Assembly: GCA_963800505.1 (NCBI GenBank)
Contig: CAWDBL010000008.1
Location: forward strand, 124,001-188,000
DNA length: 64,000 bases
Reading direction: 5' to 3'
From: Fodinibacter sp963800505
GTDB taxonomy: Bacteria; Actinomycetota; Actinomycetes; Actinomycetales; Dermatophilaceae
Shown: in pieces, positions 17,520 through 26,156 of the stretch
How the letters are laid out: every line of letters starts with the position of its first letter
How positions within the stretch are numbered: the stretch's first letter is position 1
Position numbers and translations under genes: made by a program
Notes under the pieces: model-generated
Databases searched by the model: none
Seen by the model: the letters and a program-made list of their open reading frames with translations, nothing else
Told to the model about the DNA's origin: nothing

Positions 17520-17837
17520 TCAGGCCACGGGGCCGGGCTGGTTGTCCGTGCGCGGGGCGTTCTCGTGCACGGCGCTGCCATCGCTGGTCGGCGCGGCGCG
17601 GTCCACCGGGGTGACGGGGGCGGCGGGCTCGATCGGCTCACTGCGCACGGTCGTGGTCGACGCCTCCGACGTCGGCTTGGTGGAGTCGTTGTCCTTCTTC
17701 ATCTCGTCGACCTCGGACTTGAACACCCGAGCAGAGCGGCCGAGGCTGCGCGCGGCGTCCGGGAGCTTCTTCCAGCCGAAGATCACGATGATCAGCACCG
17801 CGACGATGATGATCTCGGTGGGTCCGATCCTGCCCAT
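17520..17837 (-). CDS. tatA: Sec-independent protein translocase TatA
   Basis: Pore-forming TatA subunit, 105 residues. A single N-terminal helix (GPTEIIIVAVLIIVIFGWKK) is followed by the amphipathic helix LPDAARSLGRSARVFKSEV and an acidic, Thr/Pro/Ala-rich cytoplasmic tail. ATG at 17837 was preferred to ATG 17846 because AGGAG lies nine bases before it, whereas it abuts the other ATG directly. Upstream lie the small membrane protein gene and pafC, in the same direction. Confidence 0.93.
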   Translation of the reverse strand: MGRIGPTEIIIVAVLIIVIFGWKKLPDAARSLGRSARVFKSEVDEMKKDNDSTKPTSEASTTTVRSEPIEPAAPVTPVDRAAPTSDGSAVHENAPRTDNQPGPVA

Positions 17838-17895
17838 GGGGTCCATCTCCTGTGCTGTCGTAGAACGTCCGGGACCGGTCGAGCACGGTCTCGCG

Positions 17896-18210
17896 TCAGT
17901 GTACGCGCGCCCACGGCGGGAGCCGGTCGGTTCGGCGCGCGCGGCGGGCCGCCTTGGTCGAGGCCCGCTGCTCCCGATACTGCGCCCGCATCCTGTGAGT
18001 TGGCTGGACGACGGCGATGGGCGCCGGGTCGAGGTCGCGCAGCTGGTCGGCGCGACTCTCGAGCTCGGCCACGAGCTCGCTCGACCGCTGCACCTCGCGC
18101 GCCAGGGCTGTGGTGCGGCGCCACACCAGGCGGGCCCGCCACCCGAGGTAGGCCGCCGACCCGAGCAGCAGCACGGCCCACAGCAGCGTCCATCCCCACC
18201 ACGGCAGCAC
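17896..18210 (-). CDS. small membrane-anchored coiled-coil protein
   Basis: A 104-residue protein starting at a GTG four bases after the pafC stop. Residues 3-26 (LPWWGWTLLWAVLLLGSAAYLG) form one membrane helix; residues 35-70 (LAREVQRSSELVAELESRADQL) look like a short coiled coil, and the tail is very Arg-rich. It is found in the same place, between pafC and tatA, in several actinobacteria to my knowledge, but the function is unknown. It lies in the pafB-pafC-x-tatA-tatC string and is probably co-transcribed. Confidence 0.7.
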   Translation of the reverse strand: MLPWWGWTLLWAVLLLGSAAYLGWRARLVWRRTTALAREVQRSSELVAELESRADQLRDLDPAPIAVVQPTHRMRAQYREQRASTKAARRARRTDRLPPWARVH

Positions 18211-18214
18211 GGCG

Positions 18215-19207
18215 TCAGCTCCCCGCCTCGGATGCCGGGTAGGCCGCCAGCGCGGCGCCCGCCCCGTCACGCACCTCGGCGACCACCGCGGGCGGGTCGA
18301 GCACCGTGCCCCGGCCCCCGAGCCGCCACACCAGCCGGCGCAGCCACGCCGTGTCGGCGGTGCGCATCCGCACGAGGAGTCCCCCACCCTCGGATGCCGG
18401 CACGTCCTGTGCCGACTCGACGGGGTAGTAGTCGGCCACCCAGGTGGCCCCCGGGAGCAGCCGCAGCGTGACGACCAGGTCGTCGGGTGCCGGCCGGAAG
18501 GTGCCCTCGGACAGGTCGCGCTCGCGTGCGCCCGCCGGCGGGGTGCCGTCGACGTCGAGCACGGTGAGCTCCTCGACCCGGTCCATCCGGAACATCCGGG
18601 TGTCCTCGGCGCGGTGGCACCACCCCTCGAGGTACCAGCTGCCGTCCATGCCGACCACCCGCATCGGGTCGACGTCGCGCTCGGTGGCCTCGTCGCGCGC
18701 GGGCACCAGGTAGCGCAGGTGCACCCGGCGGTGGTCGGCGATCGCCTGCTGCGCCAGCGCCAGCAGCTCGGGCGAGGCGCCGTTCGCGACCTCCGCACGA
18801 ACCCGGCGGGCCGGAGCGGCGGCGGCACCCGCGGCATCCTCGAGCTTGGCCAGGGCGCGTTCGACGGCGTCACGGTCGCCCAGGCCCGGCACCTCGCGCA
18901 GGGCGCGCAGCCCGACGACCAGGGTCACGGCCTCGTCGACGCCCAGCCGCAAGGGGCGGGCGATGGTGTCGGCGTTGCCGACGAAGACCCGGCCCTCCTC
19001 CCAGTCGGCCTCGATCAGCTCGTCGGGCATCTGCCCGTAGCCGCACAGGAACAACAGGTTGAGGTCGGCCTCGAGCTGCTCGGCGCTGACCCCCAGGTCG
19101 TCGGCGGCCTGCTGCAGGTCGATGCCCTGGCGGTTGACCAGCCACGGCACCATCGTGAGCAGCCGCGCGAGGCGGGCGGTCGCCGACTCAGAGCCGAACC
19201 CGGCCAT
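18215..19207 (-). CDS. pafC: WYL-domain regulator PafC
   Basis: A 330-residue transcriptional regulator that in mycobacteria works with PafB as the PafBC activator of DNA-damage genes. An N-terminal winged helix (TARLARLLTMVPWLVN, QQAADDLGVSAEQLEADL) is followed by a WYL domain at about 150-235 (RRVHLRYLVPARDE, then GSWYLEGWCHRAEDTRMFRMDRV, in part) and a C-terminal WCX-type extension. The ATG shares one base with the pafB stop (TGATG), so translation is coupled. Despite the name it is not an enzyme of pupylation. Confidence 0.93.
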   Translation of the reverse strand: MAGFGSESATARLARLLTMVPWLVNRQGIDLQQAADDLGVSAEQLEADLNLLFLCGYGQMPDELIEADWEEGRVFVGNADTIARPLRLGVDEAVTLVVGLRALREVPGLGDRDAVERALAKLEDAAGAAAAPARRVRAEVANGASPELLALAQQAIADHRRVHLRYLVPARDEATERDVDPMRVVGMDGSWYLEGWCHRAEDTRMFRMDRVEELTVLDVDGTPPAGARERDLSEGTFRPAPDDLVVTLRLLPGATWVADYYPVESAQDVPASEGGGLLVRMRTADTAWLRRLVWRLGGRGTVLDPPAVVAEVRDGAGAALAAYPASEAGS

Positions 19208-20217
19208 CAGCACCCACCCCCGTGCGCCACGAGGGCACCCCGCAGCCGGTGCACCACCGAGCCGACGAGCTCGGGCGGCGCCTCGACCACGACGTCGGCG
19301 CCGTAGCCCGCGAGCTCCTCGGCGAAGTCCTCGAGGTCGGCGTAGTCGAGGTCGACGAGGTCCCACACGTCGTCGACCTCGCCGACCGTGCGCGCCCGGC
19401 GGCGCAGGCTGTGCCCGCTCCCCCGGCGCACCCGCAGCACGGCCGGGCTGGGCTGCGTGGGGGGCGCGGCCACCCGCTGCACCATCAGCTCGGGCTCGTG
19501 GTCGTCGGGCACCTCGAACGACCCGGGGCGGCCCGCGGTGCGCACTCCCCCGACGATGCGCGAGAGCCGGAAGACGCGTGCCGCGCCGCGGTCGACGTCG
19601 AACGCGCTGAGGTACCAGCGGCCGTGCCACGACACCAGCGACCAGGGGTGCACGTGCCGCTCGCTCGCCTCCGCCGCCTCGGGCCGGCGGTAGGAGAAGC
19701 GCAGCGGCACCCGGCGCAGCACGCCGTCCTTGACCGCGTCGAAGGCCGGCTCGGTGGTGCGCAGCCGCGGCTCGATGCCGATGAGGGCGTCGACGTCGCG
19801 CTCCACCCCGGCTGCGCGCAGCTTGCGCAGGGCCTGTGCCGCCGGGCCGGCGAGGCTCGCCTGGGCCCAGGTGCGGCTGGCCAGCCCCAGCACGGCCAGC
19901 TCGTCGGGCTCGAACGAGATGTCCGGCAGGGCGTACTCACGCTGGTGGATGCGGTAGCCGGGCTCGTCCTCGTGCAGCGGGTCGATGTCCTCGGTGACCA
20001 GCGGGATGCCGAGCTCGCGCAGCTCGTCCTTGTCGCGCTCGAACATCCGCTCGAAGGCCTCGGTCGAGGCCGACTGGCCGTACTGCGGCACGAGCTGGCG
20101 GATCTGCGCCTTCGCCAGGGGGCGCCGGGTGTAGAGCAGCACCAGCACCAGGTTGAGCAGCCGCTCGGTCTTGACCTGGGCCGCTGACGGGGCCGCCGGG
20201 CCGGGCTCGCTGCTCAC
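19207..20217 (-). CDS. pafB: WYL-domain regulator PafB
   Basis: First gene of the pafB-pafC pair, 336 residues. The N-terminal winged helix is VKTERLLNLVLVLLYTRRPL...QIRQLVPQYG; the WYL domain lies at about 175-245 (VPLRFSYRRP, GRWYLSAFDVDRGAARVFRLSR) and a C-terminal WCX-like region follows. GTG at 20217 sits seven bases from a minus-strand TAGCGT (20225-20230) and has no ribosome site, so a leaderless message is likely. It is divergent from the DUF3866 gene with 35 bp between start codons. Confidence 0.92.
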   Translation of the reverse strand: MSSEPGPAAPSAAQVKTERLLNLVLVLLYTRRPLAKAQIRQLVPQYGQSASTEAFERMFERDKDELRELGIPLVTEDIDPLHEDEPGYRIHQREYALPDISFEPDELAVLGLASRTWAQASLAGPAAQALRKLRAAGVERDVDALIGIEPRLRTTEPAFDAVKDGVLRRVPLRFSYRRPEAAEASERHVHPWSLVSWHGRWYLSAFDVDRGAARVFRLSRIVGGVRTAGRPGSFEVPDDHEPELMVQRVAAPPTQPSPAVLRVRRGSGHSLRRRARTVGEVDDVWDLVDLDYADLEDFAEELAGYGADVVVEAPPELVGSVVHRLRGALVAHGGGC

Positions 20218-20224
20218 CCGCCAG

Positions 20225-20230
20225 ACGCTA
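20225..20230 (-). promoter_or_regulatory. leaderless -10 of pafB
   Basis: TAGCGT on the minus strand, seven bases before the pafB GTG. Confidence 0.45.
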
Positions 20231-20239
20231 CCCGACGGA

Positions 20240-20245
20240 TACGCT
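20240..20245 (+). promoter_or_regulatory. leaderless -10 of the DUF3866 gene
   Basis: TACGCT, seven bases before the GTG at 20253; it favours that GTG over the ATG three bases later. Only nine bases separate it from the divergent pafB -10. Confidence 0.45.
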
Positions 20246-20252
20246 GCGGACC

Positions 20253-21353
20253 GTGATGCAGTGGCGAGCGGGAACCGTGGCCGAGCAGGTGCGCCACTGG
20301 CCCGGAGCCGTGGAGTGCACCGTGGTCCTCGACGACGCACCCGGGATGCCGGTGCGCGCCCTGGCCTACACCGCCATGGTGGGTGCCCCGCAGGCCGGCG
20401 AGCGGGTGCTGCTCAACGCGTCGGCCCTGCTCAGGGGCCTGGGCACCGGCGGCCTGGCGTTCGTCGTCGCCCGGCCCGACCACCTCCTCGCCGACCCGCC
20501 GGCGGGCCCGGGCCACATCGTCAAGGCCCGCTACACCCCGATGCAGCAGATGCTGCTCGCGGTCGACGAGCAGGACAGCCCGCACCACGACGCCCTCGCC
20601 GACGCCGACGACCTGGCCGGGATGCCGGTGGTGGTCGCCGACCTGCACTCCGCCCTCCCCGCGGTGCTGGCCGGCATCCGCGCGGTGAACCCCGGCGCCA
20701 CGGTGGCGTACGTCATGACCGACGGGGGCGCGCTGCCCGCTGCGTTCTCCCGGGCCGTGGCGGGGCTCGCGGATGCCGGGTGGCTCACCGCCACGCTGTC
20801 CGTCGGGCAGGCCTTCGGTGGCGACCACGAGGCCGTCACGACCCACACCGGGCTGCTGGCGGCGCGGCACGTGGTGGGGGCCGACGTCACGGTGGTCGTC
20901 CAGGGGCCCGGCAACGTCGGCACCGGCACCCGGTGGGGCTACTCGGGCGTCGCCTGCGCCGACGCGCTGCACGCCGCTGACGTGCTCGGCGGCAGGGGCG
21001 TCGCCGCGCTGCGCGTCTCGGGGGCCGACCGGCGTGAGCGGCACCGCGGCATCAGCCACCACAGCCGCACGGCCTACGGGCGGGCCCTGCTCAGCGCGGC
21101 CGACGTGCCCGTCACCACGCTGCCCGACCCCGAGCTCGACGCACTGGTGCGCGAGCAGCTCGCCGAGCTGGTCGCCGGCGCCCGGGCGGCCCTGACCGTC
21201 GTCGAGGTGCCCGCCGAGGGGCTGCTCGAGGCACTGCAGACCTCACCGGTCGCCCTGACGACGATGGGGCGGGGTCTGGATGCAGACCCCGCCCCGTTCG
21301 TCGCGGCAGCCGCCGCAGGTGCTCACGCAGGTGCGCTCAGCGCACGTCCATGA
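20253..21353 (+). CDS. DUF3866 family protein
   Basis: A 366-residue conserved protein of unknown function. The N-terminal part is beta-rich (TVVLDDAPGMPVRALAYTAMVG, in part); the centre contains a His-rich pattern DLHSALPAVLAGIRAV and several Gly-rich loops (VMTDGGALPAAFSRAVAGL, VVQGPGNVGTGTRWGYSG), suggesting a nucleotide- or cofactor-binding alpha/beta fold; SHHSRTAYGRALLSAA is near the C-terminus. There are no membrane segments. Its place beside pafB is conserved in actinobacteria. It converges with the FKBP gene, overlapping by 17 bases. Confidence 0.8.
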   Translation: MMQWRAGTVAEQVRHWPGAVECTVVLDDAPGMPVRALAYTAMVGAPQAGERVLLNASALLRGLGTGGLAFVVARPDHLLADPPAGPGHIVKARYTPMQQMLLAVDEQDSPHHDALADADDLAGMPVVVADLHSALPAVLAGIRAVNPGATVAYVMTDGGALPAAFSRAVAGLADAGWLTATLSVGQAFGGDHEAVTTHTGLLAARHVVGADVTVVVQGPGNVGTGTRWGYSGVACADALHAADVLGGRGVAALRVSGADRRERHRGISHHSRTAYGRALLSAADVPVTTLPDPELDALVREQLAELVAGARAALTVVEVPAEGLLEALQTSPVALTTMGRGLDADPAPFVAAAAAGAHAGALSARP

Positions 21354-21717
21354 GGTCGACGACGAAGATGAGCGTCTCGCCGGGCTTGATCGCCCCGCCC
21401 GCGCCGCGGTCGCCGTAGCCGAGGTGCGGCGGGATCGTGAGCCGGCGACGGCCACCGACCTGCATGCCCTCGATGCCCTGGTCCCAGCCGGCGATGACCA
21501 TGCCGACGCCGAGGCGGAACTCGAGCGGCTCGCCGCGGTTCCAGGAGGCATCGAACTCCTCACCGGTGGAGTGCGCCACCCCCACGTAGTGCGCACGCAC
21601 GGTGTGGCCCTTGGTGGCCAGCGGACCGGCACCGACGGTGATGTCCTCGATGACCAGCTCGGTGGGCGGCTCGTCGCCGGGGAAGTCGATCTCGGGGCGG
21701 GTGGGCTCGGTGCTCAT
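21337..21717 (-). CDS. FKBP-type peptidyl-prolyl isomerase, cytoplasmic
   Basis: A 126-residue single-domain FKBP that accelerates proline isomerisation. The core motifs are all present: GHTVRAHYVGV, EFDASWNRGEPLEFRLGVGMVI, AGWDQGIEGMQVGGRRRLTIP, HLGYGDRG, LIFVVDLMDV. No signal peptide, so cytoplasmic. It sits 53 bases downstream of a second, exported FKBP and both precede pafB in the usual actinobacterial order pafA-FKBP-FKBP-pafB. Confidence 0.93.
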   Translation of the reverse strand: MSTEPTRPEIDFPGDEPPTELVIEDITVGAGPLATKGHTVRAHYVGVAHSTGEEFDASWNRGEPLEFRLGVGMVIAGWDQGIEGMQVGGRRRLTIPPHLGYGDRGAGGAIKPGETLIFVVDLMDVR

Positions 21718-21770
21718 GACAGGAACCTCTCGGGTGCGGGGTGGCTGTGCTCTGGGCTGGACGAACCCGG

Positions 21771-22730
21771 TCAGAAGGCGGCGAGGATGTCGACGACGAA
21801 GACCAGGTTGTCGTTGCCCTTGATCTTCGGGGGGCTGCCGGCGGTGCCGTAGCCGTCGGCCGGCGGGATGACGAGCAGCACGCGGCTGCCGACCGTCTGG
21901 CCGACCAGGCTGTTGTCCCAGCCCTTGATGACCTGCTGGCCACCGATCGGGAAGTCGAAGAACGGCTGCTCGGGGCGGCTGGCGCTGGAGTCGAAGACGC
22001 TGCCGTCCTTGAGGAGCGCGCCGGTGTAGGTGACGCGCACGGTCTGGCCCTTCTTCACCTCGTTGCCGGTGCCCACGATGAGCGGCTGCACGATGGTCTT
22101 GGTCGGGGCCTTGACGCCCTTCACGCCGAACGTGGCCGGCTTGCCCGCGGTCATCGTGACGGTGGGCAGGCCCGCCTTCGGCGCAACGGCCTTGCCGGTG
22201 GCCTCCTTCAGGGCCTGGGCCGAGCCCTTGAGGTCGACGACGAAGACGACCGGGTCGTCCTTCTTCACGCCGATGGCCTCGTTGCCGGTGTCACCGAACG
22301 CATCGGTCGGGGTGGAGGTGATGACCACCCGCGAGCCGATCTTCTTGCCGGCCAGCTGGCTCTTGAACGACGGGAAGAGGTCCTGCGCGCCGAGGTCGAG
22401 GCCTACCGCGCCGGTCTTCCAGGTGGAGTGCGCGACCTTGCCGTCGCGGCCGTTGAGGATGACGGCCTGGATCGAGATGAGGTCGTCCTTGGCCACGACC
22501 GCCCCGGTGCCGTCGACGACGACGTCGGACTCGGTCTTGGCGACGGTGAGCGGTGCCTCGACCGTGACGGTCGGCTCCTTGGCGGGGTCGCTGCCGTTGA
22601 CGGTGACCGCGCCGATGGCGGCCGAGGTGGGCGTGCTGGGCTTGCTCGGGGCCTCCTCGCCGCAGGCGCTCAGGACGAGCGCGGACGCGAGAACGGTCGC
22701 GGACAGGGCGGTGGTGAGTCGACGTGACAC
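21771..22730 (-). CDS. two-domain FKBP-type isomerase lipoprotein
   Basis: A 319-residue exported peptidyl-prolyl isomerase. A lipoprotein signal (TTALSATVLASALVLSAC, lipobox LSAC near residue 22) leads to a Ser/Pro/Thr linker and two FKBP-like modules: a degenerate one (residues 70-180, KIGSRVVITSTPTDAFG) and a canonical one (205-319, GQTVRVTYTGALL, VIKGWDNSLVGQTVGSRVLL, DGYG, LVFVVDIL). GTG at 22730 places the signal correctly; an upstream start would add 15 residues ahead of it. Acts on proteins at the outer face of the membrane. Confidence 0.9.
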   Translation of the reverse strand: MSRRLTTALSATVLASALVLSACGEEAPSKPSTPTSAAIGAVTVNGSDPAKEPTVTVEAPLTVAKTESDVVVDGTGAVVAKDDLISIQAVILNGRDGKVAHSTWKTGAVGLDLGAQDLFPSFKSQLAGKKIGSRVVITSTPTDAFGDTGNEAIGVKKDDPVVFVVDLKGSAQALKEATGKAVAPKAGLPTVTMTAGKPATFGVKGVKAPTKTIVQPLIVGTGNEVKKGQTVRVTYTGALLKDGSVFDSSASRPEQPFFDFPIGGQQVIKGWDNSLVGQTVGSRVLLVIPPADGYGTAGSPPKIKGNDNLVFVVDILAAF

Positions 22731-22888
22731 GGAGAGAACCTTCGGGGATCGGGGGGCTGTCAGGCAGCGCGACAACTTCCTTCACGATAACGGCGCCGCA
22801 TGTGAACTCCCGCATCATCGGCTGGGAGAAGGCTGACCGCGTGGCGCAGATCACCCCCGCCCGGAACCCGGCCGCCGGGGCCGCGACC

Positions 22889-24268
22889 TCAGGCCGACAT
22901 GCCCTCGATCAGGCGCTCGACGCGCGGGTCCTGCGCGAGGAACGGGTCCTTGCACAGCACGGTGCGCTGCGCCTGGTCGTTGAGCTTCAGGTGCACCCAG
23001 TCGACGGTGAAGTCGCGTCGGTGCTCCTGGGCGGCCCGGATGAAGTCGCCGCGCAGCTTGGCCCGGGTGGTGTCGGGTGGGCGCACCTTGGCCGCGAAGA
23101 TCTCGGGGTCGCTGACGACCCGGGCGACCAGGCCGCGGCGCTGGAGCAGGTAGAACAGGCCCCGGCTGCGGTCGATGTCGTGGTAGGCGAGGTCGATCTG
23201 CGCCAGGCGCGGGTGGTCGAGGTCGAGGCCGTGCTTGCGGGCGTAGTCCTCGATGAGGCGGTACTTGATCACCCAGTCGATCTCGGTGGCCACGAGGCCG
23301 AGGTCGGCGTTCTCGACCGCGGTGAGGGTGCGGTCCCACAGGTCGAGCACCCGCGCGTGCAGCGGGTCGCTCGAGCCCTCGCGCGCCACGAAGTCGACCG
23401 CCTTGGCGTGGTACTCGCGCTGCAGGTCGAGCGCACTGAGCTGGCGGCCGTTGGCGAGCCGCACGGTGCGCCGACCCGTGGTGTCGTGCGAGATCTCGCG
23501 GATGGCGCGGATCGGGTTCTCCAGGGTCAGGTCGCGCATCACCACCCCGGCCTCGATCATCCGCAGCACCAGGTCGCACGAGCCCACCTTCAGCATCGTG
23601 GTCGACTCGCTCATGTTGGAGTCGCCGACGATGACGTGCAGCCGGCGGTAGTGCTCGGCGTCGGCGTGCGGTTCGTCGCGGGTGTTGATGATCGGGCGGC
23701 TGCGGGTGGTCGCCGACGACACGCCCTCCCAGATGTGGTCGGCGCGCTGGCTCACGGCATACGTGGCGCCCTTGGAGGTGGCGACGAGCTTTCCGGCGCC
23801 GCAGGTGATCTGCCGGCTGATGAGGAACGGCAGCAGCGTGTCGGAGATGGTGGCGAACTCGCCCGCTCGGGGGACGCAGTAGTTCTCGTGGCAGCCGTAG
23901 GAGTTGCCCGCCGAGTCGGTGTTGTTCTTGAAGACGTAGATGTCGCCGGCGACGCCGTCCTCGCGCAGCCGCTGCTGGGCGTCGACGACGAGCCCCTCGA
24001 TGATCCGCTCCCCCGCCTTGTCGTGTGCGATGACCTGGCGCAGCGAGTCGCACTCTGCCGTGGCGTACTCCGGGTGCGAGCCGACGTCGAGGTAGAGCCG
24101 GGAGCCGTTGGTGAGGAACACGTTGCTCGAGCGGCCCCAGGCGACCACCTTGCGGAAGAGGTAGCGCGCCACCTCGTCGGGCGTGAGCGTGCGCTGGCCA
24201 CCGGTCGAGCAGGTGATGCCGTACTCGTTCTCGATCCCGAAGATGCGCCGGTTGCCGGGAGTGTTCAC
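22889..24268 (-). CDS. pafA: Pup-protein ligase PafA
   Basis: Ligates the C-terminal Glu of Pup to lysines of target proteins with ATP. The 459-residue protein has the glutamine-synthetase-like fold signature GIENEYGITC (residues 11-20), the catalytic-base region NGSRLYLDVGSHPEYAT (Asp near residue 61), FKNNTDSAGNSYGCHENY and NTRDEPHAD. GTG at 24268 overlaps the prcA stop by four bases (GTGA), making pup-prcB-prcA-pafA one coupled operon. Asn/Cys usage distinguishes it from the paralogue Dop. Confidence 0.97.
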   Translation of the reverse strand: MNTPGNRRIFGIENEYGITCSTGGQRTLTPDEVARYLFRKVVAWGRSSNVFLTNGSRLYLDVGSHPEYATAECDSLRQVIAHDKAGERIIEGLVVDAQQRLREDGVAGDIYVFKNNTDSAGNSYGCHENYCVPRAGEFATISDTLLPFLISRQITCGAGKLVATSKGATYAVSQRADHIWEGVSSATTRSRPIINTRDEPHADAEHYRRLHVIVGDSNMSESTTMLKVGSCDLVLRMIEAGVVMRDLTLENPIRAIREISHDTTGRRTVRLANGRQLSALDLQREYHAKAVDFVAREGSSDPLHARVLDLWDRTLTAVENADLGLVATEIDWVIKYRLIEDYARKHGLDLDHPRLAQIDLAYHDIDRSRGLFYLLQRRGLVARVVSDPEIFAAKVRPPDTTRAKLRGDFIRAAQEHRRDFTVDWVHLKLNDQAQRTVLCKDPFLAQDPRVERLIEGMSA

Positions 24269-25104
24269 TCGGCCGGACCCTCCTGCGCGGGGCGCTGCGT
24301 CTGCGGGTTGGTGGTGGCGTCGCGCACCGAGCCCGTCGCGCCACCAGCGCCACCAGCATCGTCGGCGGCGTCGTCGGCGGGTGGGGCGTCGTGCGTCGGG
24401 TCGTCGGTGCTGAGCAGCCGCTCGAGCAGCTGCCCGGTGATGCGGCGGAAGGTGCGCCGCGGGCGGTTGCGGTCGAGCACGGCCACCTCGAGCTGGGCCG
24501 GGGCGAGCTCGCGGGCGGGGCCACCGGCGGGGTCGGCGCCGAGCAGGCCAACGGCCAGCAGCAGCGCCTCGGACAGGTTGAGGCCCTCGCGCCACTGCTC
24601 CTTCAGGCCGGTCTCGATCTGCTCCGCTCCGCCGCCCATGGCCACGAACCCGTGCTCGTCGGCCACGGAGCCGTCGTAGGTGAGCCGGTAGACCTGGTCG
24701 GTGTCAGGGGTCGCGCCGACCTCGGCGACGACGATCTCGACCTCGTAGGGCTTGGACTCCTGGGTGAACACGGCACCGAGGGTCTGGGCGTAGGCATTGG
24801 CCAGGCCCCGCGCGGTGACGTCGGACCGGTCGTAGGAGTAGCCGCGCAGGTCGGCGTAGCGCACCCCGGCCACCCGCAGGTTCTCGAACTCGTTGTACTT
24901 GCCGACTGCGGCGAACGCGATGCGGTCGTAGATCTCGGAGACCTTGTGCAGCGCACGGCTGGGGTTCTCGCCGATGAACGCGATGCCGTTGTCGTAGGTG
25001 AGCACCACGATGGCCCGGCCTCGCGCGATTCCCTTGCGCGCGAAGTCGGCCCGGTCCTTCATGAGCTGCTCGGGCGAGACGTAGAACGGCATCCCGGCAG
25101 TCAT
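24265..25104 (-). CDS. prcA: 20S proteasome alpha subunit
   Basis: Forms the outer gated rings of the 20S core. The 279-residue protein begins with the alpha-type helix MPFYVSPEQLMKDRADFARKG (in part) preceded by four residues, followed by GRAIVVLTYDNGIAFIGEN and RGYSYDRSDVTARGLANAYA. There is no catalytic N-terminal Thr, as expected. An acidic, Ala/Asp/Gly-rich tail of about 50 residues follows the fold. The ATG overlaps the prcB stop (ATGA). Confidence 0.97.
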   Translation of the reverse strand: MTAGMPFYVSPEQLMKDRADFARKGIARGRAIVVLTYDNGIAFIGENPSRALHKVSEIYDRIAFAAVGKYNEFENLRVAGVRYADLRGYSYDRSDVTARGLANAYAQTLGAVFTQESKPYEVEIVVAEVGATPDTDQVYRLTYDGSVADEHGFVAMGGGAEQIETGLKEQWREGLNLSEALLLAVGLLGADPAGGPARELAPAQLEVAVLDRNRPRRTFRRITGQLLERLLSTDDPTHDAPPADDAADDAGGAGGATGSVRDATTNPQTQRPAQEGPAE

Positions 25105-25928
25105 CGGGCACCTCCCGGGTTGTTGACGCGGGCCGCGATGATGGCGTCGACCACCGGCGCGATCTCGGCGTCGGGCACGAAGCGCGACCCGTCGTCGTCG
25201 ACGACCCCGATGGTCGGCCAGATGCGGCGGCCGACGTCGGGCCCACCCGTGGCGGAGTCGTCGTCGGCGGCGTCGTAGAGCGCCTCGACCGCGGTGCGCA
25301 CGGCGTCGTCGAGGGTGCCGGCGCGCCGGTAGAGCTTCTTCAGCGAGCCGCGGGCGAACAGCGAGCCCGACCCGACGCTGTGGTGGTCGTGCTCCTCGTA
25401 GCAGCCGCCGGTGACGTCGTAGGAGAAGATCCGGCCGATGCCGGTCCCGGCGTCGTAGCCGGCGAACAGCGGCACGACCGACAGCCCCTGCATCGCCATC
25501 GCCAGGTTGCCCCGGATCATCGAGGCCAGCCGGTTGGCCTTGCCCTCGAGGGACATCAGCGTGCCCTCGATCTTCTCGTAGTGCTCGAGCTCGACCTGGA
25601 ACAACCGCACCAGCTCGATCGCCAGCCCCGCCGTGCCGGCGATGCCGACCAGGCTGAACTCGTCGGTGGCGAAGACCTTCTCCATGTCGCGGTTCGCGAT
25701 CAGGTTGCCCATGGTCGCCCGCCGGTCACCGGCCATGACGACGCCACCGGCGTAGGTGAGCGTGACGATCGTGGTGCCGTGCGGCGCGTCGACGGCGGCT
25801 CCCGGGGGCAGCGCGCGCCCGGAGGGCAGCAGCGTGGGCGCCTGGGCGGAGAGGAACTCGGTGAACGAGGACGAGCCGGGCACGAGGTAGGCCGCGGGCA
25901 GCCGTCCGCTGTCGGCTCCGGGGGTCAC
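25101..25928 (-). CDS. prcB: 20S proteasome beta subunit
   Basis: Catalytic ring of the 20S core, 275 residues. A 51-residue propeptide ends at HG, and maturation would expose Thr52 of TTIVTLTYAGGVVMAGDRRAT as the nucleophile; Lys and Asp of the catalytic set are in the following strands (VMAGDRRAT, MEKVFATDEFSLVGIAG in part). The start codon overlaps the pup stop by four bases. It is in the coupled pup-prcB-prcA-pafA order. Confidence 0.97.
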   Translation of the reverse strand: MTPGADSGRLPAAYLVPGSSSFTEFLSAQAPTLLPSGRALPPGAAVDAPHGTTIVTLTYAGGVVMAGDRRATMGNLIANRDMEKVFATDEFSLVGIAGTAGLAIELVRLFQVELEHYEKIEGTLMSLEGKANRLASMIRGNLAMAMQGLSVVPLFAGYDAGTGIGRIFSYDVTGGCYEEHDHHSVGSGSLFARGSLKKLYRRAGTLDDAVRTAVEALYDAADDDSATGGPDVGRRIWPTIGVVDDDGSRFVPDAEIAPVVDAIIAARVNNPGGAR

Positions 25929-26119
25929 TGGCCACCCTTCTGGACGAACCCGCGCACGAACTCCTCGGCGTTGCTCTCGAGCACGCCGTCGATCTCGTCG
26001 AGGATGTCGTCGATCTCGCTCGACTGCACCTGCGCCGCAGCGCCGGCTGCGGGCTCGGGGGCGTCGTCGGCGCCGCCGTCGTCACGACGTTGCGGGCGAA
26101 CCTGCTCCTGACCGGCCAT
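25925..26119 (-). CDS. pup: prokaryotic ubiquitin-like protein Pup
   Basis: A 64-residue, largely disordered tag. The C-terminal half contains the Mpa/PafA-binding helix EIDDILDEIDGVLESNAEEF, and the last three residues are Gly-Gly-Gln, so Dop must deamidate the Gln to Glu before ligation. A strong GGAGG ribosome site lies seven bases before the ATG, unlike most neighbouring unit heads. The promoter is inside the end of dop (26151-26156). Confidence 0.97.
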   Translation of the reverse strand: MAGQEQVRPQRRDDGGADDAPEPAAGAAAQVQSSEIDDILDEIDGVLESNAEEFVRGFVQKGGQ

Positions 26120-26150
26120 GGTGACCCCTCCTCAAGGTGTACTGGCTGCG

Positions 26151-26156
26151 AGCCTA
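26151..26156 (-). promoter_or_regulatory. -10 of the pup-prcBA-pafA operon, containing the dop stop codon
   Basis: TAGGCT on the minus strand. Its first three bases are the TAG stop of dop (26156-26154). Transcription would start near 26144, giving a leader of about 25 bases that carries the pup ribosome site. Confidence 0.45.

Noticed and set aside
24265..24420. Low-complexity Ala/Asp/Gly tail of PrcA as a frameshift product
   Set aside because: The frame is continuous into the GTGA overlap with pafA, and acidic or flexible PrcA tails are common in actinobacteria.
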